From assembly GCA_020726505.1 (NCBI GenBank), contig JAHLEZ010000041.1, forward strand, positions 186,001-250,000: a stretch of 64,000 nucleotides of DNA, in the 5' to 3' direction. Position numbers and translations under genes: made by a program. Below are positions 33,395-44,475 of the stretch, one piece after another. The stretch comes from Leptodontidium sp. MPI-SDFR-AT-0119. Lineage: Eukaryota; Ascomycota; Leotiomycetes; Helotiales; Leptodontidiaceae. Position 1 is the stretch's first letter; the number at the start of each line of letters is the position of its first letter. The notes beneath the pieces were generated by a model. It was not told the DNA's origin and made no database searches. It saw only the letters and a program-made list of their open reading frames with translations.

Positions 33395-35400
33395 TCAAGT
33401 GCGCGGTCCAGTTATCCTTGGTCTGGTTGTACAACACAGCCGATACGTAGTCATTTCCGTGTGGAGTCTAGTGGAGAAACTCCTGTCTTTCATGAGGACA
33501 TGTACTGAGCTTCCATGCCCCAGCAAGCCTAGAACCAATAAAGCCGAACATACGAACGCTTGATAGTCAATCAACTTGGCCATACTGAAGGCCGAAAAGC
33601 CGCCAGAGCGCATGACATGGTAGATCTTGAGCAAATTCCGAGAAGCTTCTAAGCATGCAGTTCGGTGCTTCTCTAGTCGGGAATCTTTCACGGAATGGAT
33701 CATGAGTGGCATGTGAAGGAGAACCAATATTTGATACATCCATCACTGAGCTGCGATTCGCTCAAGCATTCTTGGCGCGTGGTGCTGCCATTCGCTAGAG
33801 CAGTTGGTGAGTTCTAAAACGCTTCATCGAGATCTTTCGTTGCTGTTTCCAACTCTTTTTGGATTTCTTCAGTACACGAAACTAACAAACTCGACCCTCT
33901 TTGATTTCGATTGATAACTTGAGCTGAAAGCATTACTAAGTTGCGTTGTAACAGCAATATAGCACTATGCTGGCTCTGCGTCACCGGAATTGTACGCCTG
34001 TCTGCAGCATACGGCGGGCCAAGCAAAAGAAATGAGTACACATCTGCGCTACACAGTGACAGCCAGGACCGACACCGACGATTTCTTTCGGTCTCGGTTT
34101 CTCTTGCAGAAAGACGTTCTGGGCGATGGAATCCAAGCAGTTGACTGTAAGTGATGGCCTGATGAATGAGCAGCCAACACTTCCTGTTTAGGCTAAGATT
34201 CACTGACTAGAGTCAGCACTACACAGAATTGATGAGAAAGAATGTAGAACGAAAATTGTGCAAAACCCAGGAGACATATTGGAACATAGAGATGAGGCTG
34301 TGGTATTATCGTATTGAGATACCGAAGATGTCTGTAGCTGCATAAATGACTTACTATAAATCTTGGCAGAGAGCATTGTGACCTCAATCCCCCCCTCAGT
34401 ACTAACATAATTTGAGTAATTGATAATGAAATGACCTACTCTCTCAAAATACTGCTGGAAGAGATATCCTGGTGGATGAGGAAGTTTGCGTAGCATGTAC
34501 TGATGAACTCTCGTATCTAATTGCTGAAGACACACTGCAACACAAAGCATAGCTAGACCCACGGTGGAAGGGTCAGCAGAGTCGAGTGCCCAGAGCACAA
34601 AATCCGGCAGTGTGGAGGTGTTTTGATCAGCGATCGATGCCGGGAGCCATGAACCAAGAGGCCTCTTGACTGAGTTGAGCAGCGATCCTGGGGCATATTG
34701 AAAGGGACTTACCATGTATACCACCAGGAACAAGTAGCATTCATTATCATTTCGAGAAGTCCCCGGGCTAAGAGACCCGAAAGAAGATATTCTCGGGTGC
34801 GCACACGTTTTGTCGCGACTACTAGATTTTCTGCTTCAGCTATCTTGGAAATGCGCTCTTGGGCCAAATTAGAGCTATGTCGTCTCCACTAGGAATAAAT
34901 TAGCAACTAGAGACTCAGGTGAGATATAGAACTTACAATCGCACTGTCAAAAAGCGTAACCAATGGGTCGATATTCTGAGAAGAAACCTGGTCGACCGAA
35001 CTGGAAGCTGCAACAGAGGTGGGATATTGGTTGCCGATCATTGAGGCCGACGAGGAACCCAAAGCACTTCCACCTGACTGCTTATCTCGTGGATCATCTT
35101 CTGGGGGGCTGATGGTCTGACCAATACCCACACTGCTGCCATTCCGGCTTGAAGCGTGGGTGATAGCCTCAAGCCTTGCAACCCGATCTCTAAGGCTCTC
35201 TCTAATCTCAAGAGCCGCTGCCTGGAGGAGCTCCCTCCTCTGTTCGATGCATTCTTTACCTCTGGTAGCACAGTTTTCGCATTTGATAGCGTCTATCGGG
35301 AAGATGCATCGGACTTTTCGCCTCCTGCACTCGTAGCAACTGCGGGTTCATTTCCTCATGCCTTTGCGCAGTGCTAGGGGATTTGGCTAGGCTAGCATTA
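33395..35400 (-). pseudogene. Zn2Cys6 transcription factor, probably inactive
   Basis: Fungal binuclear zinc-cluster regulator. The cluster SCYECRRRKVRC...KCENCATRGKEC lies at about 35338-35249, followed by a coiled-coil linker (EIRESLRDRVARLEA), a Ser/Gln-rich stretch, and fungal-TF-domain blocks such as KIAEAENLVVATKRVRTREY, PDFVLWALDSADPS, QLLGFHRPERL and QILVLLHMPLMI. Good introns exist at about 34933-34885 and 34360-34192. Three places do not fit an intact gene: a frame change just after WWYTW at about 34710 where only a 25-bp putative intron is possible, a frame change near 33833, and TGA at 33743-33745 inside a conserved helix. The 5' exon and ATG were not securely found. Probably a pseudogene, though mis-spliced models could explain part of this. 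Confidence 0.6.
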
Positions 35401-35789
35401 TCCAGCGCACCTCGTTTTTGCAACCAGGTTGCTTTCCGAAAGCTCGTCCGTAAAGGACGAAGAGCTGGGAGATCGCCAACTTGCTGACTAACATCGACTT
35501 TGGTTCGAGTTTTCGTCCGAACCTCTGTCCCATTAGCGCAGATCCTTTCGGCCACTCTGCCCTGCATTTCGTCCATTGCCCAGCCCATGTTAACAAAAGA
35601 TCGAAATGCTAGATGAAAATCAGACATAATGGCAAGGAAAGAAGTGATTCGGATTTCAAATCTCAAATAGCACTCATCCGCCTGTTCGTCCATTCTTCAG
35701 ACAAATCCGACACTCACCCAGCCTGGCTTACAGATCTCCTTCCTTCGTATCTCAATATGTTTTCTAAATACTTAATTACTCGTACTTTC

Positions 35790-36606
35790 AACTTTAAATT
35801 TTCAAACTCCTCTACTCACAACTCTTCGTCACGCCACCCAAACCCACCAAAGACTTCTCCGGCCAAAGCATCATAGTTGCTGGCTCAAACACAAGGCTTA
35901 GCCTCGAAGCGGCTCGCCATCTTTCCCGCTTTAACGCCAGCCTCACCATCCTCGCCGTTCGAAGCCGCGCCAAAGGGGAAATAGCAAAGCGATCCATTCT
36001 CACCGGCATAAGGCGAGACGAGACGAGCATCGAGGTATGAGACCTGGATATGCAATCTTACAAGTCTATCCAAGCGTTCTGCACCAAGCCAATACGCTTA
36101 CGAGACTTAATGCGGTACTTGAAAATGCTGGCATAACGACCAAATATTCAAAATAGTGGCAGGGTATGAATCGACAATTACCACGAACGTCATTGGCACG
36201 TTCCTCTTAGCTTTGGGACTCTTACTAAAGCTGAAACAATCAGCAGTAGATTTTAAGATGTAGCCACACCTTTCGGTTGTGGCTTCAGATTTGCATTTCG
36301 TGGCCAAGTTCCCCGAAGGTGGCAGCAATAATTGCGCGCAGTAGCGAGGTTGGAAGTCGAATTCTTGTGGCAGGAGTCGCTGCCGGTGAGGAAAGTCACG
36401 GGCGTTTATGGCCAACTGCCAGGTCTCAGCGTATGTAGTCACCTATCCCTTTGCGCTCGGGATTGACAAAGAAGAATGCTGATATATTTGACAGGCAAGG
36501 TCCAAATGTTCTAGGTTCTAATGGAGTGGTTTTGCAAAAGAAAGCATGGAATCAGCTGCTTCTTCGGCTGGAGACCATTCAACCTGACATTTCTCAAGTA
36601 ATTTGA
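35790..36606 (+). pseudogene. Short-chain dehydrogenase/reductase relic
   Basis: Reads as a fungal SDR from LLYSQLFVTPPKPTKDF through the nucleotide-binding segment (IIVAGSNTRLSLEAARHL instead of the usual TGSNxGLGLE), LAVRSRAKGE, DLDMQSYKSIQAF, then ESTITTNVIGTFLLALGL, HLSVVASDLHFVAKFP and the tail AWNQLLLRLETIQP ending at TGA 36604-36606. Lesions: TGA in SIEV-DLDM at about 36038 (Trp position), a frameshift near 36140, and TAG at about 36265 and 36345. Both lost glycines and the Trp stop are G-to-A changes. The catalytic YxxxK is not recognisable. Certainly non-functional. Confidence 0.75.
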
Positions 36607-37926
36607 TCACTGAGGAGTCATGGACGGCAAACAAGTGTAATAGACCCCCATTTGTTTACCAAGTCGGCGCCAAAATACGATTATTTTGGTTTTTCGCCGA
36701 CTAGTAATTCCAACCGCGTGATTAAGACCCGCCAGATCCCCTGAGAGGAATAGTTTCTTCGACACCTCCTGGTATATCTTCATAGGCGATAAAGCGTAGT
36801 TAGGCACGATAGCTAGCGCATCGTCCGCTAGCGCTAGTATGCTAAACATGCGATTTAGATTATTCGTATACGTAAGGAACTTCGCTTTAGCGCAAAACTG
36901 CACTAGGCTTGTAGGATAGATATATGAATTATTAGGCTTATCTGCCGCCGTCTTAGCATTCGTTTGCTATAGTAGTGGGCACGCATTAGGGGCGTATGCG
37001 AATTCACGCGGGGCTTTAAAACGTAAAGCTTAGAAGTGTTCGCGCTTCTGAATGAGGCTTTATGTGGTGAATAATTTAGAACCTAGGAAGGCGGGAAGCG
37101 TAACGTTGGAGTATAGGACATCGATAAAGATGGGAATAGAGTATCATAAGTCTAAGAACAGCTATTACATGACTAAAGAGATCGTAGGATATTATTGAGC
37201 CGCCGGGTAGGAGGACGACGTCTTGCGGGAGCAGGAATTCCTGTATGATTTAGACGAGCTCGAATCATTTAGTATTAAAGAACTCGGATACCTCTTCCTA
37301 GTTTATATTTCTAGTTAGCGTAGTAGAATGATTCACGATTGAGAGATGGCTCACTTTCGTAATGAAGGGGAAGGCTTTCAAGACGCCGTAGAGCGCTGAT
37401 TCCTGCCTTATGTGAGTCATTTCCGCAACGCCTTTCCGACAATCGCTTTTACCCAGCCAAACGAGCTCTTCCTACTTGACACATACGGCCCGCGGGACGG
37501 CGGTGACGCAGAGCATGGGGACAGCGGCAGCGTTGAACGTGTGAACACCGATTCGGAGGGATCCTATGTCGGCTTCGAGGCTGGTGAATATCCACACTTA
37601 ATTACCGCGCCGGTGTGAGTACTTCCTGCAGTTCCGCCCCAAGGTCAGCGGTAACTTAGTTCACTCGCTCAGCCGTATATCCAAATAGTGCACAAGATTG
37701 CGAAGCAGATACATGATGTGTCCATGACGTCTGACACTCTTTGGACGAGCTACAGTTTCCAGTTTCCAGTTGCTGATAACTAATTACCAATTTCCGATAT
37801 CCATTTATTTTTCAAAATACATCGAGCTCTGCGTTCCTGTAATTTTTCAAGTCCACATTAGACCGCACCTTGCCTCGGCAGAGCCTGGGCTATAGGTGTT
37901 TCTGCTTTCTTGAGTCTCTCCTTTCT
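36607..37926. other. RIP-like coding debris and empty DNA
   Basis: A plus-strand frame from about 37052 to 37618 reads protein-like (TLEYRTSIKMGIEYHKSKN, DVLREQEFLYDLDELESF, then a MAHFRNEGEGFQDAVER stretch, VSHFRNAFPTIAFTQPNE) but contains five stops, each of which could come from TGG by G-to-A. On the minus strand, 37200-36607 reads NNLNRMFSILALADDALA with stops that are all TAA, TAG or TGA, explainable from CAA, CAG or CGA. Neither family is recognised. 37620-37880 holds nothing definable. Confidence 0.5.
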
Positions 37927-38689
37927 CATGTGCCGCAAAGTGAACCACGTGATAGAGCGCCAATAATGGCCGAAATAATCCCAACAATGTCTTCATAGTT
38001 ATTAGTAGTTGCTCTTCTCCACACATTTCGAGTCTTACCTCCTGTTGAAAGATTCCCAGGGCTGTTCGAGGTTGGCGTTGAGCTAGAGGAAATTGTAGGG
38101 CTCGTGGTACTATAAATGGTCGTCGAGGCTGCTGGCTGTGAAGTGAGCGACGACGACGTGGAAGTAGCAGTATTAAAAGTCCCATGCGTACTTGAACGGG
38201 ATGCTGTAGATGATGTTTGCTTTGTAGTTGGCGCAGCTGTTGTAAACGCCAAGATGTTTATGGTTTGCCTCACTCCAGTCGTGCAGCCGATGAATGGCCT
38301 GTAAATATCGCTGAGGGGGTCCGACTGAACATAACAGGTGACAAAAGCCGTTATGATTGGTCCACTGTCCAGTTTGATGTCAAATTGATAAGCCACCTGA
38401 GTATTTTTCAAATGAACATACCATCGGAGCATTTGTAATCAGATGGGCATACCAAGGGATCAGCTTATGTTTGCTCGAATAATTAGTGTGAGTTGTACAT
38501 TACATATGCTGCACCCAGAATCTTACCTGGATCCCCATCGACCCATCCACATGTTGCACTGCCTTTGGTTGTTCGCCTCCCCAACTGGCGGAGAGAAGGG
38601 GCAGCTGTTACAAGCTGCATATTTTCCAAAGCTAAATGCTCCTTGGCAAATCCTAAAACCATCAAGGCGTAAAAATTTAAGGCTCGCAT
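37885..38689 (-). pseudogene. Ser/Thr-rich single-pass membrane protein, apparently frameshifted
   Basis: The start is MRALNFYALMVLGFA at 38689 with a CGWVDGDP motif at the end of exon 1 (38689-38527). The next exon gives ADPLVCPSDYKCSDG. A third stretch continues as FDIKLDSGPIITAFVTCYV and leads to a Ser/Thr-rich stalk (about 38240-38040) and a hydrophobic segment IVGIISAIIGAL. The basic cytosolic tail ITWFTLRHMRKERLKKAE follows, but in a frame shifted by one base at about 37953. The layout (secreted Cys domain, glycosylated stalk, one TM, short tail) is common for fungal wall-sensor or surface proteins. The joint after KCSDG does not splice cleanly (only 25 bp available), so a second lesion is likely near 38420. 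The family is not identified. Confidence 0.45.
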
Positions 38690-40359
38690 TGTGCAGTATC
38701 GTGACAATATTTGCTGTCATCGCGACGTTGCCTCTGTGAAGGGGTAAACATAAAATTTTCAAAAGGCGGTCGGACTAAGGAGCTTGGACAAATTGAGCTA
38801 GGCAGGGAAATCGAGCAGTTCTGAGAGGCTTTTGGAAATGTTCTTGGCGGGTTGTTAGCATGCGGTGGTTGGGATACTTAAATCCTTGCTCTGTCTCTAT
38901 CAGCACGAGCCTCAGCAAGGGCTGTCATCCAATCAAACAACAGTGTCTTCAATTTTATAGAGGAGGATCTACTAGTAAACCCCGCGGCCGCCCCCTGTCT
39001 AAATTTTCTCCAGAGGACTTCCGAAACACACGGCATTCTGGTTGTCGTGTCCTTAGCACGTCGTAGAAGCCGTGAGTCGGCTTTCCTGAGTCTGAATCTT
39101 ACCATCACCCTATTCAAGTCCACTCCACACCCAAAGCGCGCCCTTTTCCCACACCACCAACACGAAATCTTCTATGAGGGGAGGTTGTCCTAGAGTTCAG
39201 GCGTGTTACTTTCCTAAATCGTCTTTCCGGGCCAGTGAAATTTCACATTTTGTCAAGGCAGACACGCTCTTCTCAACCGCCTGACAGGGATCGTAATCCC
39301 CCAGAATTGTGAAAAGAAAGACTGAGCTCGAGTCATGACAATCGAAGCCTACCGCTTCAACATCAGATACAACGGGTTAGGGTCACACCAAATCGTGTGC
39401 AGAACGCCTTTTGACAGCTAGCTCGTATCAGTCTCCTATAGGCTGCTAAATCCTGCACAAACTGTGTAGGATTAACGGGCAGACTCACCCGCACTCTAGT
39501 GTTTCTCGGCGGAGTTTCTGGAATGCTCTACACCCGTATTATGGGATTTTCCGGTTCTAATGCTTGCGGCAGGACTGGCAATGGTTGTAGGAGACCTCCA
39601 GTGGCTGCATGGCATATTCAAGCCGTTTTAGAGAAGACATCGAAGGAGATATAAACGCTACAAGGCGTTTGCATTCAAGACTCGATGAAATTCAAGTTCT
39701 CGGTCGTTCCAGCATCGCAGAGTGCGGTGAGGACATCGCATTGGCTAACAGACAAATTGAAGGACATCATATTATACTTCCTCGTCTCCCACTTCAGGTT
39801 GAAACCCTCGCCAAAGGCTGGGTCGTCGTCGGCGAGCCATGCGGGAGATGTTCCCCAGCCGAGCTGAATTTCACAACGCTCCTAATGACGATCTCTACTA
39901 AGATCCGCACTCATCGCCTGAAGGGGGAGACTGGCCTACCTTCTGACGCGAACGCGATTGGTTTCCTCGCATCGTTGCTCCAAAGGGGCTGCATACGCTA
40001 AAAATCAATCTACTGTCAAGAAGTATCGTGACTAAATAATTAAGTTTAACTGCACTCCTACTACGATGCTGTCTTATAATAGAAGCCGCTTTAAATGAGG
40101 CCCTCTTAGAATAAATCACCGAGTCTGCCCTGCTAAGACCTATCCCGCTTCCAATGACTCAAAGCAATTACGGCCATACGATGGTAGATCACATCGCCAT
40201 CAGGCTGCCTTGTACTCACATATATATGGGTTTGGGTCTCCTTGAACTCCCATAGCCTTGTTACGTTTTGTACCCTCATCTCTTGCTCTCCAGATTCAGC
40301 AGTACACTGATCAATTCATCAGAGAAATCATTCTCCATAAGCTCCCTACACCTAGCAAG
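38690..40359. other. Intergenic interval with a decayed membrane-protein fragment
   Basis: At about 39540-39700 the plus strand reads hydrophobic (VLMLAAGLAMVVGDLQWLHG) then strongly basic (RRHRRRYKRYKAFAFKTR) with TAG and TGA in frame, so possibly a relic of a small membrane protein. The rest, including 38760-39420 and 40010-40250, shows no gene. Confidence 0.35.
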
Positions 40360-41308
40360 ATGCGTTTGGACATCGCTTCCCTTCTTTTCGTTTCGTTCAC
40401 CCTTATCTCCGCCATTCCAGACCTCCAGGACGCTGTGCTCAGCAAACTTCCCTTATCGAAAGTCCCTACGTCCCGCCCGCTTCTAACTCGCCAAAGCGAC
40501 TCCTGTACAGGCTCAGGAGTCACTTGTGCTAGTTGCTTTGGGTCCGGTTATACCGAATGTCCGGATGGAGTAAGTTGCTACAATCCTAGCAACCCAACCA
40601 CCAGCTGTACCGCGAGCGGAGGAACATTTGATTATTGTTATCAATTTGGAGCTACTTGCGTTAGTTGCTTTGGGTCTGGTTACCTCTCTTGTCCCGGTGA
40701 TTCGAAAACCTGTTATAACCCCAACAATCCCCAATACGACACTTGCCCCGACGGCTCAGGTGGTGGTAGCACATCAACTTGCGCAGACCAATATGGGGCT
40801 GGAAGTGTAGAGTGTGGTCCAGATGGATGCTATAACCCCGCTGAAGGCGATGTGTGCTGTGTGGATGGCTGTAAGTATTGCATCTCTCTGTAATACTCAA
40901 GGGTCTAATATCATCTTTAGCCCATTGCGAGGGTGGAGACACTTGCTCTTCCCCTGTTGGGAAGTGCTGCCCGCTGGTAAGACACCCTAGTTTTTCGTGG
41001 TGTAGGACAATCCTAACTCTCTTGCACAGGGTTCAACCAACGCTGCGTGTGGAGGTGCCGGAGCAGACTCATCTTCCTCTCTATCCGCCTTCAATTTCGA
41101 AACAGAATCTGCTAGATCGACTCCAACGACTAGGACATTTGCAGCCACCGCAGGAACCATCACAACTACCTCAGTGGCAACGTTCAGTCAGACAAAATCA
41201 GGCGCAACCCAAGTGCCCACAGGCGCTGCTATCGCACTGGGCTTGGATAGAGACGCTGGTATCTGCGCACTCATTGCTGGAGGCATGGGGTTAATGGTCA
41301 TGCTGTAA
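40360..41308 (+). CDS. Cysteine-rich secreted GPI-anchored protein
   Basis: Exons inferred: 40360-40870, 40921-40976, 41030-41308; 281 aa. The start at 40360 gives a clear signal peptide (MRLDIASLLFVSFTLISAIP). The mature part has two close repeats, TCASCFGSGYTECPDG...CYNPSNP and TCVSCFGSGYLSCPGD...CYNPNNP, about 40 residues apart, then a related third block (SVECGPDGCYNP) and CCVDGC, HCEGGDTCSSPVGKCCP. After a Thr/Ser-rich stalk the chain ends in a hydrophobic tail (GICALIAGGMGLMVML), the layout of a GPI signal. Such proteins sit on the outer membrane or wall; function is unknown. At least 20 Cys suggest a disulphide-locked fold. An upstream in-frame start at 40258 is less likely because it would bury the signal peptide. 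Confidence 0.85.
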
Positions 41309-42385
41309 GAGTAGTGGGGATATCTTATGCAGGAAATTTCACTTCGTCAATGTACAGTATGAGTGAAAGAGTGTTCTTGTTGGTATTACCCAAGTATGTT
41401 TCACATAGGTGTGCACACAAAACCTTAGTCTCTGTTACTCAATTGTATTCTGTGTATCCCTCCCCTAAGAGAGGAGGCCTCCGGACGATATATCTAACCC
41501 CTGAATCTGGCTCCTGAATAGGGGCTCCGAACTTACTCAACTGAAGGTTAAACCTCGGTACCAAGTAGCTGGTTTACCTACGTGCCAGCTTTGATTCAGA
41601 CAGTTCTCTTTTTCGCCTTTTTCAAAAATTCTAGCACAGACGAGGAATTCCCCCAAAAATGCTTGACAGGGTCAACAGTGGGGAAAATATCAAACCCCAC
41701 TTGTGGGTTGTGCTCGATTATACCAACCAAAACGATCCCACCTATACCATTCTTGACTAATGCCAAAACAAGCCGCCTCCATTTACTTAGAAATCTTCGC
41801 AAGTGGAATCGGTGTGTTAGAGCTTGTCGTACTGGAATAGTGGTGAGCTGTTGTGCTCCATGTTGTTTAGTTTGATTTGTATGTCCAGCTTGAGATCTTG
41901 AGGTGTGAATGGGTTTATAAGAGCTGTGTTAAGTGAGAAGCACTGTCTGTAGTTTGGCGAGATGAAATTTCTTGTCGGGACCTTAGGGTTATATGTCTAA
42001 ATGCTTCATACATATCTTTTGAGGAAGGAAGTACTTGAGATCACGATGGCACCTTGAGGGGTAAGGCTATTAGTCCAAGCATGTGAGGTTCAGCTGCCAT
42101 GACAAGGTGATAATTCTCTTGCAATACTTGCCGAAACATACCCCTACCCAACAAGGCGGATGCTCTCTTTTTCTTTCCTTACAAAAAACAAATGTTGTGT
42201 TATGAAATTGGCAGGGGTAAGATTCGCCTACCACTCTTACATCAATTGCGGGGCCTTATACAATGACCCCATAGACATGCTTGCTTGTGCGCCGGGAATC
42301 AAGCAAAAGCCAGTAAACAGAAGCTTTGTATGTACAAGTATTCATTAATCATTATTTGTATTCATAAGGTATTGGCACAAGTAAG
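41309..42385. other. Intergenic interval
   Basis: Converging 3' ends of the Cys-rich protein gene and the receptor gene. Short open frames (41582-41875, 42160-42348) lack any family feature. Nothing else seen. Confidence 0.4.
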
Positions 42386-44475
42386 TCATCTCCCCGCTCT
42401 CGATCTCTCTCTCCTCGCTCTCTCATTCTCATTCCCGTCCCCATTTTCATCTTCACCCCCAACCCCCCGACTAACCGCACTCGCCCTCCTATTCTCGAAA
42501 GCACTGATTCGAAATCCCTTCCCTAATCCCCCTCTCCAGCTCCCTCTGTTATCGATTTCGCGCCAGCCACCGGAGCGCCTTCTTCCTGTTCCGCCCATTT
42601 CGACATCCCTGTCTATGCTCTCATCTTCGTCTACATTTCTGTCGCCGTCTGGATTTGGGTCGAACTCTGAATCCCTTCGTCCCGTTCCGAAACTCTTACG
42701 GACTCTCTCGTTATTAAACTCTTCCCTTATGTTGCTCACATCCGTCCCGTCTCCATTTTCACTAACAACGCTGATCCCCTTCCCGCTTCTACTCCCCCCT
42801 TTACTGCCGCCTCCACCTCTCACATGGCTTTGGCTGCGACTCGGAACCCGCATCTCCGTCCCTAGCCCATTCTCAACATTCACAGTGACATTGCGCTGTA
42901 CGCCCACACTACCAATATACCCAGATCCTTTGGCACTGCCAAAGTAGCGCGGCATGTGGTGGTTGAGGATCGCTTTGAGGGAGGGGAGACACACGCAGAT
43001 GGTGGCGACGGTGAGTTCGGCGAGGGACCAGGCGACTAGGGTTATGGATTCCCCTGTTGATTTCTGCTGTTAGCTTCTGATCTCTGTTTAGGGAGAGGAG
43101 GAAGAGGAAGAATAGGAGAGGTGGAGGGGGACAAACATGTCTCATCCAGTGTGTCGCGGCTGTCGACTGCGGACTTCAAGCGAATCATGCTTGTGAGACA
43201 TGCTCTATGAAATCCATTTCATTAGCAAACCCATGCCTAAACAGAGAAGAGATGGAAAGGAGAGGAAAGAGATAAACGTACACAAACCCGACACTAAAAA
43301 GCGTAACCAAACTAACTTTCTTTCCCCTCCCAATATTCAGTTTCGAAATACACGGAATCGGCAATATCAGAATCACCACATCTTCCAGAATCGAAAAAAC
43401 CGCTCCGGGGATCAGTAAATCCACCAACGGGATACAACTCCCCTCGATACGTTTATCCCAGAGCCGAGCGATGGGGCGACATTGTACGATTACGGGGATG
43501 AAGAATGCGACTCCGTGCAGAAGCAAGTAGGCGATGATGAGCCAAGTGGAGATTTGCATCCAGCGGACGGGGAAGACGCGCAGGTAGAAGATAAGGATGG
43601 AGACTTTGAGGAGGACTTGCACGAGAACATAGAATTGTCGCATTATCCAGTAGAGCTGATTTTCTGTTAGTATGGGAGTGGGTTGGGTGGTGGAATGACG
43701 GACTTTGATTATGGTGGCGATGTTTTCGGCTTCGACGTCCCAAACGTGGAGACCGAGCCCGACTGTAGAGACTTTGTAATTCAGCATTTTGTTGGAAAGA
43801 CTGGATTGGAAAAACTTACTCCATATCAAAGCAACTGCTATGACAATCATGAAGACTGTGGAACATTAGTATGAATTCTAGAGCGTGAAAGATGTAGAGT
43901 AGCCTACCAGCTGCGACCAACATAACCCAGTCATCCCACCAGAACCTGCGCAAGATATATAATCGGGAGTAGCATCTCAGCAGTACGAAAATTGATGCGA
44001 GTAAACTCATTGTGATTGTGAGGTTACGGATAAAAGCGGACTTTGAATCTTTTGGGTAGCGAATGCAAAGCCCTTCTTGGAGAGGCCATGCAACTGCGAA
44101 CGTCTTAACAGGATTCTGTAACTAGTATAAAGTTCGGGCTCTTACCAATTTGATCCTCATAACTACAACCTGTTTGGAGACAATCTGAGATTTGTCTTCG
44201 AGACGGAATATCGGGGCAGAGAATGGAACTGATCTCTGGTAGGGTCGTGTTCGCATACCCCAGAGTGTCAATGGCTGGTATAACGCACGTTGTCTATTCC
44301 AAAATAGATGGTTAGTAAATGCAATTCATGTAATTGAAGTCATTGAAGCAATCCATACAGCGCACGAAGGGTAGTTGTTCAAATAAGTCTCGAGCGGGGT
44401 TGGGGCTGCCTGCTGTCCCAGCACCACCAAAGCACACCAACCCAACAACACGGACCAGAGTACGAGCTGCCTCAT
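42386..44475 (-). CDS. CFEM-domain seven-transmembrane receptor-like protein (Pth11 type)
   Basis: Exons inferred: 44475-44359, 44293-44146, 44093-43908, 43855-43820, 43771-43282, 43189-43137, 43053-42386; phases agree, 565 aa. Order: signal peptide MRQLVLWSVLLGWCALVVLG; CFEM-type cysteine module (PSCATTCVIPAID...ILCPD...DCLQTGCS, about 35-90); then seven hydrophobic segments with the conserved RFWWDDWVMLVA loop and LYWIMRQFYVLVQVLLKVSILIFYLR; and a last TM with TLVAWSLAELTVATICVCLPSLKAIL. The cytosolic tail of about 190 residues is basic, Gly/Ser/Asp-rich and disordered. Pth11-type proteins are G-protein-linked surface sensors, often for hydrophobic surfaces or host cues (family knowledge). 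The stretch 43703-43665 could be a retained short intron, but reading through it keeps frame. It appears intact. Confidence 0.85.

Noticed and set aside
42285..42947. 220-codon plus-strand frame rich in Pro/Leu/Ser
   Set aside because: Exact antisense shadow of the receptor's disordered C-terminal tail.
43665..43703. Possible extra intron in the receptor gene
   Set aside because: No donor/acceptor pair keeps the frame, while reading through does.
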